Positions 56,542 to 64,000 of a stretch of DNA of 64,000 nucleotides are shown in pieces. A program made the translations under genes and the position numbers. The notes under the pieces were generated by a model. It was not told the origin of the DNA and did no database searches. It worked only from the letters and a program-made list of their open reading frames with translations. The DNA comes from Ophioderma brevispina (taxonomy: Eukaryota > Echinodermata > Ophiuroidea > Amphilepidida > Ophiodermatidae), in assembly GCA_023653785.1 (NCBI GenBank), contig JAMKCH010079226.1, forward strand, positions 1 through 64,000. The letters are read 5' to 3'. Each line of letters opens with the position of its first letter. The stretch's first letter is position 1.

Positions 56542-56762
56542 TACGAAAATCTGAGGAAAGGGATGATGGGCCCGAGGATAGTATTTCTCCGGTATCCCTG
56601 GGAACGCGTGTCAATGACTACTCGTTATATCATACTGAATCCTGTGAACAACAGATTCCCAAAGACGAATATTTAAAGGAAGTTTATGAGCTTCAATGGT
56701 CACAAGCTTACAAGGTTACCTGCACTGCGCATAAGCCGATAGAGCGGATAATAGATAGATAA
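56542..56762 (+). CDS. Terminal exon candidate, unknown gene
   Basis: After an acceptor (AACGTTTTTATTGCCAG, AG at 56540-56541) the frame is clean for 73 codons to TAA at 56760-56762. It starts RKSEERDDGPEDSISPVSLG, continues TRVNDYSLYHTESCEQQIPK and ends AHKPIERIIDR. It is polar, acidic then mixed, without hydrophobic segments. This looks like the cytoplasmic C-terminal tail of a larger protein, perhaps a membrane protein, but no motif names it. Upstream exons were not found within the preceding kilobases. Confidence 0.4.
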
Positions 56763-57204
56763 TCAAATGCCTATCCTAAAGCTGGTCGACTGTATTGTAT
56801 GGGTAAAACCTAAAGTATCATCAACTCTCATCCTTGATGAACCCTGTTATGGAGCATTTGAGAAGGGGTGCTCTTCGGCCGCTTCCTAAACACTCCCAGC
56901 CCTGACTTTAAAGCGTCGCGGATGACAATTTCTGTGTTCTCGATCGAAACACTAAAACTATTTAAACCATTTTCGGATGAAGGACCATAAGTCAGGGGAC
57001 TATAATACTAACACCGGAATTACGGTAGAAGGGGAGGGATTTTATTAACACCCCCCCCCCCAATTTTTTTTTTTTTTCAAAAATTGTTTTTTTTACGATA
57101 TTAAACAGAGCACATTTTTCTCCTTTTAAAATACTTGTTATCCCATTCAAACGGACATTCGGTTCGATAGTTACGTCAATTCTTGTTCCCCGTTTTGAAT
57201 GTAA
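56763..57204. other. Intergenic between exon candidate and LINE end
   Basis: Likely 3' UTR and downstream DNA of the exon at 56542, if that is real. It contains C-run 57050-57061 directly followed by a T-run. No clear AATAAA close to the stop was seen. Confidence 0.35.
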
Positions 57205-58260
57205 TGTTGCCTCCATCATCATTCATCAATCTTTATTTAAAAAAACACACAAAAGATTGTGTACACAAAACCCAGGACACAGTTGGCAACCCAGACCCCG
57301 TGCCAGGGGTACACAATATTACAAAGGCAAGTAAATAAATATCTTTACATATTAGAAAGATATAAAAACAAGTTGTCGGAAAATTTTTTTTGGAGTCTGG
57401 AGAAGGTTGTTTAGCAGGAAATGTAGGGAAGGAGTTTTCACAAAACGGTTTCAAAACGGGCGTTCCAGATGCGCTATAGCTCGACGAAATTAGAGCCAAA
57501 TTGCTAAGCTCCTCTTCAGGCGTCCTGAAATCTTCGACCAGCAGGGAAAAAATCGAAAACGAAATAAACGTTTGCATATCGAGTGATGAGCCCACGGGCT
57601 ACCCCGATTCAACACAATGAGCGACAGGCTATAACCCTTTTGGTTAAGGTCTTTAACCAGGCAGCGTATTTTGATTTCTTTATAGGAATGGGCTTTTTCA
57701 ATATTGGTCTCGAACGGAAACCGTGGTGAGCTCAACAAGGTCAATCCTGACACCGTCTCGTATACCACAACCATATCTGCTTAGTTGGTAACCATAATAT
57801 TGGAGGAAGGGATCCACACAGGTGAATAACCCTGTAGGTCGGCTAAGACGGTGGCAGAATGAGCAAGCTTTTACGCGTTTTAATCATATGAGATAAATAG
57901 AATTATGTCGCCGGTCAAACCGCCCGTGTTCAAGAGACACTGGACCAGGAATGCAGCAACATGATTAATGAGTCTCTCTACTTTCCACAGAGTTATAAAT
58001 TTATCAGTAGATCTTTTGCCCCAGTTACGCCAAAGGTTACTTAGGGTGGGAAGAAAATTCAATGGCGGCTCGAGTTGCAAAACTAAGTACACCAGGAAGT
58101 AAAGATAAGTGATCTCATGTAAGACGCAAGACGGTATCCATAACTTCAAAAACCGGTTGCCTGGTTGTAGCAAAGGACTGCTGTATGGTATCTTGCCAAA
58201 AACGTTCTTCCTATTTTCGAAAATGATGATCTTAAATTTCAGATTTAATTGTACACCATG
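57205..58260 (-). mobile_element. 3' end of a LINE with restriction-like endonuclease
   Basis: On the minus strand, across shifting frames, come a zinc-knuckle-like stretch followed by PVSLEHGRFDRRHNS (about 57900-57950), TVLADLQGYSPVW (about 57820-57860), then ADMVVVYETVSGLTL and VELT, PFETNIEKAHSYKE (57660-57775). D...VELTVPxE after a C/H cluster is the layout of the restriction-like endonuclease at the C terminus of R2-group-type LINEs. NLALISSSYSAS follows, and the element ends near 57205 with AATAAAGATTGATGAATGATG. Frame breaks make it inactive. The exact clade is not determined. Confidence 0.7.
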
Positions 58261-61200
58261 ACTGGGTTATTTACATTTTTCCACAGCTGTATTTAGGTTA
58301 AGAATTTGCCTGTCTTTGAAACCATTTTTCAACATCTTCCGTGTCCACTGAGACTCACGCTCAAGTTTGCATTTAAGGCATGGATCACCGAGGCTCGGCT
58401 TCTTGACCATACACCGACATACGCTAAACTATGCGACTCCAAATACAAATCAGATATAGTTGGGATATCCCCGCCTACTGGACTATATGAAGAAAGGATG
58501 GAGGTAGCGCCGCGTCGTTTATAGCAAGACCAAGCCATTTGATTTCCTCGCATTTGTATGAATAGGGTCAAATGTGGGAGTGACCGTCGATAGTTCGTGC
58601 ACGTGTAGCAATTGAATCTCAGTGAAGGGACTGCATATGAAACAAACACCGCAATTGATATTCATTACGATTTGAGAAGATCTATATTTTGATAAAACAA
58701 GTCAATTTGTTCCCTTTGATAGTATCCAAAATATCTATCAATTTTGCCCTAAAGTAATTGTGCTTCCCAAAAAAATTCGTGAGGCTTCCTGCAAGTACTT
58801 CAGACAGAATCACCAATATTAAATGTGGCAATTGATCTCCCTGCCACTCCCGAATAGTGCAGTGGCGGATCCAGACCTGGCTAGAGGGGGCCTATATAAG
58901 ATGGCTAGAATGGCTGCCTTAGCAGGGGCGGGTGTGTGACCCCCTCCCCCCAAAAACTACCCCCACCACCCCCCCCCCCCCCGCGCGATGAGAGGGGACC
59001 TGTAATACACTTCTCACACATAACATGTTCTGCGTTGCTCTGCTCGCAACTTCACCTATAGCACAAACCACACTGCTTCGGGTGGGGGGGTAGTGGTCTG
59101 CTATATTGAGAGAAAACGTGCTCCCACTTACAAGCGTTAACAAGGTTAATTTCTAAATTCTAGTATGATCAACGGTCTTAACATCTAGTTGATGGTTAGG
59201 TTTTGTATTTGGGAAAAAAGCCCAATAACAACTTTTTCGGACTAGCACAACATTTCATGTTGCACGCGCGCAGGTGTGTGTTGGGGTGGCCGGGGGGCGA
59301 GGGAGGGGTTTGGGTTAGGTCGGGTACCCATGCTCGTTTCACAAAAAGAGGGACTAGCGCAAATGCGTGACTACCGCGAGGGTATCAAATTCACAAAATT
59401 AAGTTCTATTCCCGCTAGGAAAGTTCCAATTCATGTCAGATGGTGACGGGCTCATTGAAAAACATGGGAAATTACTTTTAACCATTTTGAAATCACCCTG
59501 TCGTTGTTCAAGTTGATCTTACAGATAGACAAGTGTTGTTTTTTCTCACATATTGGTTCTTTAAAGGGTATCTTTTTTTTACGTATGGAAGCAGGTCCCG
59601 GCTATGGGTATAGCTGTTTACCCGCAATTGTCCCGTTAAGGGATATATTTTCACCGAAAACGGGTATAATTTTGCACTAAATACTGGTCCCGTTAGGGCA
59701 TGTTTTCAACTGAAAATTGGTCCCTTAGGGTCACTTTCAGAACCACCATGGAACGAGCATGGGTACCCACAAACCTCTTGGACCCCCCCCCCCGGGGTTG
59801 GTGGGCCCCCTCCCCCGCTTCACGCGGAACCCCTCGCAACAGTCACTTTCCAAAAACCACATTTTCTTATGTGCAAATTTGATAGATGTGAATTTGAAAC
59901 GATAACCACAAGTAGTGCGCAGATCATAGGGTGCACCGTCTATAGATATGGCAACGATCTTAAATCACCGTTCGATCGAACGCCGTTGTGAGCATGTTAC
60001 GAAGTAAACGCTTCTAGCTTTCAATGCTGTTAATGGTACATGGCCATCTTTTAAGGTTTTGCATAAACCTGTCAGAACAATTTAATAGCTTACAGACAAT
60101 TCAGAGCCTTAGAGAAAATTAGTTATCAAGGTATGCTGCTTTCTACAGGGTGGCTATACAATTTTCTATGAATCTGCTGACCTCAACTCGACATGTTCTT
60201 TCAACCGTATTTTCTGACCTAATCGTAATACTCATGTTTTACTACTATTCTGTAAAAATGATAGCATCGCTTAAAAAAGGACAGCCTATAGGAACACTCC
60301 TGCCCATTTTTCTCCCAATCCAGTGAGTTCACAGGATAAACCACATGTGGATGCGTAAACGAATAGTCATCACGCTAAATGGTTTATTGTGGCACGCATG
60401 GTAAAGTCACCCAAAACATTCTTCATCCAATCCACAACAAAAAATACTAAAAGCCTAACGTGTTCTTCACAATTGTTTGCACAAATAGTGGACAAAATGA
60501 ATGGATCAGAAGGAAACTGTACGGATCAATAGCATGTTTAGACAAACTTGAAAAGATTTTAGATGAGAGTTCTCTGCATAAATATTGCACAAAATCCAAT
60601 TTGATCAAAAGAAAAAACTGACTTTCATTGTCATGAACTGTTCTAAAACAGATTTGAAACATATTAAGTATTGTGGGTGGGGTGGGTTGGGAATAAGAGT
60701 TTTTACAAAATCACACCTAATAGCACAAATGCACTGTTACAAGACACTTTGATATTGCCCAGCCACAAAGTAGTTAACTATGTCTGTTGTCTTAGTTTTC
60801 AATAAGTCCTTCCTTCAGTTGATTCCACCAGAACTGAAGATTGTCCTTCATTTTTTCCTGCTTAGAGAATACTTTTGAATGTTTACATATTTAAATTAAT
60901 TAATCTGATATATAATTAATTGAATTATATTCAGACAAATTAATGGAACTTACCGGGTACATAATCAGCTTAAAATCTATCACATTTGCCCTAATTTCCC
61001 ACCCAAATTCTTCATGTTTCAGCATAGATAATAGAAACTATCCCAATTACGACAACATCACTTCGGCACAGTCGGGTCATTTTTTGTTCTTCATGACAAT
61101 TTGTTTGTGATATGATGCACATGCCGTAACAAATCAGTGAAAGAACTCTTTCACAACAAGCGCATGTAAGGTCTTAATCGATATAGACAAAGCAGAGATT

Positions 61201-61756
61201 ATTCCAACGATAAACAAACCTTTGTAAAAGTGCAATGAAAAAACAAAAAGCAACATACCAGCTCTTGCAAGTGCGAAAGAACTACACATCATGAGTATAT
61301 AAGGAGTATATCTAAAGCCATATTTAACATATGAACAAAGAAAGAGAAGCTGTTGGGCTCCGACAAGACTTAGACTTCGTAAAGGAAAATGTTGAAAAAA
61401 ACTTAAAAATAGTGAGAGGGATAATTGTCGAGATCCGACAACCACCCCCTCAACAGACCAGCAGTCACTAGAGACTGATCCATTTCACTGTAAATAATAC
61501 TTGTAAAGATACAAAGCACCAATTGCACTCTACTCCTATTATCAGCTGTATGATACAAAAATCTTCAATGAAAAAGAGGTCTTACAGCCAAAAAGGAAGT
61601 GACGTGCAGCATGTTCAAAACACGGCTGGAGAGGTAACCAACGTGAAGACTTTAATTTAATGAAAATGAAACGATTGGAGTATAGACCTAAACCATGAGT
61701 ATAACTCTAAGTTGATAAATCAACACACAAGACAGAAGATGGAATAAAACGAACTT
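58261..61756. other. Intergenic; relics and a ~50-bp degenerate repeat
   Basis: 58261-58680 may hold further upstream pieces of the antisense LINE, but motifs are unclear. CAGTGGCGGATCCAG at 58859-58873 is a word common at hAT-like MITE ends, though no matching right end was found. 59595-59745 shows three to four loose repeats of TGGTCCCGTTAGGGCATGTT-type text. A plus-strand piece at 61330-61440 (DLDFVKENVEKNLKIV) could be a coiled-coil ORF1 part of the following LINE. Nothing more. Confidence 0.4.
59595..59745 (+). repeat. Degenerate ~50-bp tandem repeat
   Basis: GTCCCGTTAAGGGATATATT (59631), GTCCCGTTAGGGCATGTTTT (59686) and GGTCCCTTAGGGTCACTTTC (59719) are followed in each case by CA(A)CTGAAAA- or ACCGAAAAC-like text. 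Confidence 0.6.
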
Positions 61757-64000
61757 AAATGCTCAAGTATTGTAAACAAGAGAGATGACATGCAAAGCTA
61801 TATGACCCAGGAGAACCAGACATCATAATTAGACAGTTCTATATTGGGGTTGTTGAAACGTGGCTCCATAGTGATTTTTAACGCTGAATGGCAAATCCCA
61901 GGGTATCGATAACAAGGTTGGACAGAAAAAACAAACTCATGGAGGTAACTAATTATTTAAAAGAAATATAAAATCAGTTGCGGGAAACCCGTCCCTAGCT
62001 GAGGATGAAGAAGCCCTTTGGTGTGATATTTCATGTGAAGGGGAGATTCAGATTTATTGCTCGGGATATTATACATAAGTCAATAAACACTGCTATGAAA
62101 ATGAGTCTCTAAACCACTGTGCTAAAAGTTTTTCAAGATGAGAAACATAATGGCATTGGTGACTTCAATTACCGTGAAATAAATTGGGAGACCATCCAAG
62201 CGAATCTGGATTATCTGCATTTTTGGATGTTGTTCTGACAACCTATGGACCCAGCATGTTATGAAGCCTCAAGACAGGAGTCAATTACTTGACTTATAGT
62301 TATCACTTCAAATCCTAATTGATTGACGAATACATGTATTGCTCCTTTAAAGCAATAATGGCAAATTTTTTTGAAGACGCCCCCCAATTTTCAAAATGTG
62401 ATATTTTTGGTCACAGTTACGTGGTGATTTGTCCTGCACTATACCTGCGACGATATTCTAAAAAATGGCTATTTATCATAATAAGCGATTTATGTAATAA
62501 ATTTGGATCCCATATGGACTTAACGGGCAGAGCTGGAAATTGCTACGTTTATGTCCGTCCATGATAAATAGTGCCACTCATAAAAAAACTCTAACTGATT
62601 TGCCTAACCAATAAACAACTAAGAATTATCTTGACCACGTATGCATTGCGCTATTTCCCGCTATGTGCTCACACATTACAGGTCCGTTGATTTATTATAT
62701 CGGGATCCCGAGAATAATTATTTCCCAGTAAACAATATCCATTAGCTTTACTGTGAGACACAGACATTTTATACCTTAACCATTCACACGTATTGTTTAC
62801 TAGCCATTTACCAATGCAACCGGTAAAAATCTCATTTTTTGAACAATTGGGGGCGCTCTTCAAAAAATTACCTATATTCCTTTGACAAGTAAAGCGACAA
62901 CAACATGTTCATGGGACTTAAATTACTCAGTTAGTAAGCTACACCAAAAAAGACTACAGAAACGCCACACTTGACAAAATTAAAGCCAACCACTGAGAAA
63001 GTCATAACTTACTTCCTTGGTATCGACAGACCAAGAATGGTCACACCAAGACACTGAAGAAGCTTGGTGTTTACACCGAAAGAGAAATACAGGACCTTAT
63101 TGAAAAAAAAAGTTCCATGAAGCACCAATCTAATAAAAAAAACCGTTATGGCTCACAAAGAAACACAAAACGAGTGAGGATTAAACAAATGCGTTCTTGG
63201 ACGATGTACTCATAATAGAAACTTACACAAATCTAGAGCCACTGACCAAACGCTCGCTCATAGAGGCTAGCTAGAAGTGAGATGGGCTAACAGAGATTTT
63301 GAAAAGAAATTAGCAGAAAACATAATGATTACCCAAAAAACAGACACAGGCATTGTAATACACCAGTACACCTACTGCAGAATCACTAAAAGGACTTCTC
63401 TCGTCTGTGTTCACATAAGAACCAAATGTTCCCAGTTCCTGATCACACTATATTCAATGGACCGGAATGAGGAGAACTAAAGGCAATGAAATCACTGCAA
63501 ATGCTTGCAAAGATAAAGTTAAAAAACCTGGACCCCTCCAAAGCAGCAGGACAAGACAATCCCCGCCCTATCCTTAAAACATGATGCTATGAACTGGACA
63601 GTCCTCTCGCCTGTATTTACAATACGTCTCTGCAAGAAGATATGTTCCAACGACTGGGATCTGCCCACATCCGTCCAGATATACATAAAAGGTTCAAGAT
63701 CTAAAGCATTCAACTATCGCCCAATAAGTTTGACGTCAGTCTTAGGGAATAATCGAAAGCATAATTAGAGATACATTACAGAGCCCTTGATAATTTTAGT
63801 CTAATACGCGAGGCACAAAATGGTTTTTACGCTGCAAAGGAAAATCCTGCACTAAAATCTCATAGAATACCTGCAAGTGATCACAAGCTCATAGATAGTG
63901 GAACACCATTTGATGTCATATACCTGGCTAAATGCCTTCGACACCTTACCACCAAAGACTGATACAAAAATCAAATCACATTGCATCGAAGGAAAATTCT
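61757..64000 (+). mobile_element. CR1-like LINE, ORF2 fragment, runs off the window
   Basis: Endonuclease pieces: SIVNKRDDMQSYM (61771), VETWLHSDF (61851), GDFNYREINWET (62158-62193; GDFN is part of the apurinic-type endonuclease active site), FLDVVL (62221). After a MITE at 62347-62884 come more pieces: KSDHN-like text (62888), LDPSKAAGQDN (63528-63560), SAHIRP-YIKGSRSKAFNYRP and ISLTSVLG (63658-63748), FDVIYL (63910). At motif A, where YLDFAKAFDTLP is expected in this family, the bases read TACCTGGCTAAATGCCTTCG: the catalytic Asp-Phe codons are lost. Inactive. Confidence 0.85.
62347..62884. mobile_element. TIR element family G, copy 2 (538 bp)
   Basis: The left end TTAAAGCAATAATGGCAAAT leads to GAAGACGCCCCCCAATTTTC; the right end is the inverse (ACAATTGGGGGCGCTCTTCA, AAAAATTACCTATATTCCTT). 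It shares its interior with 46587-46815 and 47868-48067 and lacks the ~1-kb insert. It interrupts the CR1-like endonuclease between EYMYCS-type text and KSDHN-type text. No open frame encodes a transposase, though GCTACGTTTATGTCCGTCCA is conserved between copies. Confidence 0.8.

Noticed and set aside
58859..59850. Complete hAT-like MITE starting CAGTGGCGGATCCAG
   Set aside because: No matching inverted end or target duplication was found downstream; only the start word is suggestive.

Overview
This is a gene-poor, AT-rich stretch of animal nuclear DNA. There is no bacterial-style gene packing. Recognisable coding pieces are short, separated by long non-coding stretches and bounded by consensus splice sites (pyrimidine tract plus AG; GTAAGT-like donors). 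The repeats (CR1-like and other non-LTR retrotransposons, tRNA-derived SINEs, one with an LINE-type GCGCTTT tail, many TIR elements and long foldbacks) fit a marine invertebrate, perhaps a deuterostome such as a hemichordate or echinoderm. The species is inferred, not shown.

Layout. 1-9.7 kb: almost no recognisable content, apart from two weak exon candidates and a degenerate TTTACATAA-rich block at 7.1-8.1 kb. 9.7-18.1 kb: a SINE, an ATC microsatellite, a minisatellite, a 740-bp foldback and three copies of a short GC-rich repeat. 18.8-19.4 kb: a minus-strand coding-like locus of unknown family with a frame break. 20.5-20.8 kb: a three-copy tandem repeat. 22.8-27.3 kb: a 4.5-kb foldback element whose arms carry ~160-bp tandem subrepeats; inside it lie a SINE, a decayed LINE and, within that LINE, a hAT-like MITE. 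28.5-32.2 kb: a possible first exon plus a 580-bp reading frame broken only by two stops. 33.8-38.4 kb: a foldback followed by a head-to-tail trimer of a 1.2-1.5 kb element. 38.7-43.1 kb: three exons of a SnoaL-like/DUF4440 gene, whose last exon lies in a 2.0-kb tandem duplication. 46.6-49.1 kb: nested TIR elements and an antisense LINE. 51.0-54.7 kb: a second 1.9-kb tandem duplication. 56.5 kb: a clean terminal-exon candidate. 57.2-58.3 kb: the antisense 3' end of a restriction-like-endonuclease LINE. 61.8 kb to the end: a CR1-like LINE interrupted by a MITE that also occurs at 46.6 kb.

The only gene assigned to a family is the SnoaL-like one. Its exons show compensating one-base frame changes, and both tandem duplications differ between copies mainly by small indels. 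That pattern could be real decay, uncollapsed haplotypes, or uncorrected long-read errors, and it affects every coding call here. The most unusual structures are the 4.5-kb foldback with inverted arrays of YY1-like sites, the head-to-tail trimer with a hairpin start, the duplicated terminal exon, and the nested insertions that date each other.
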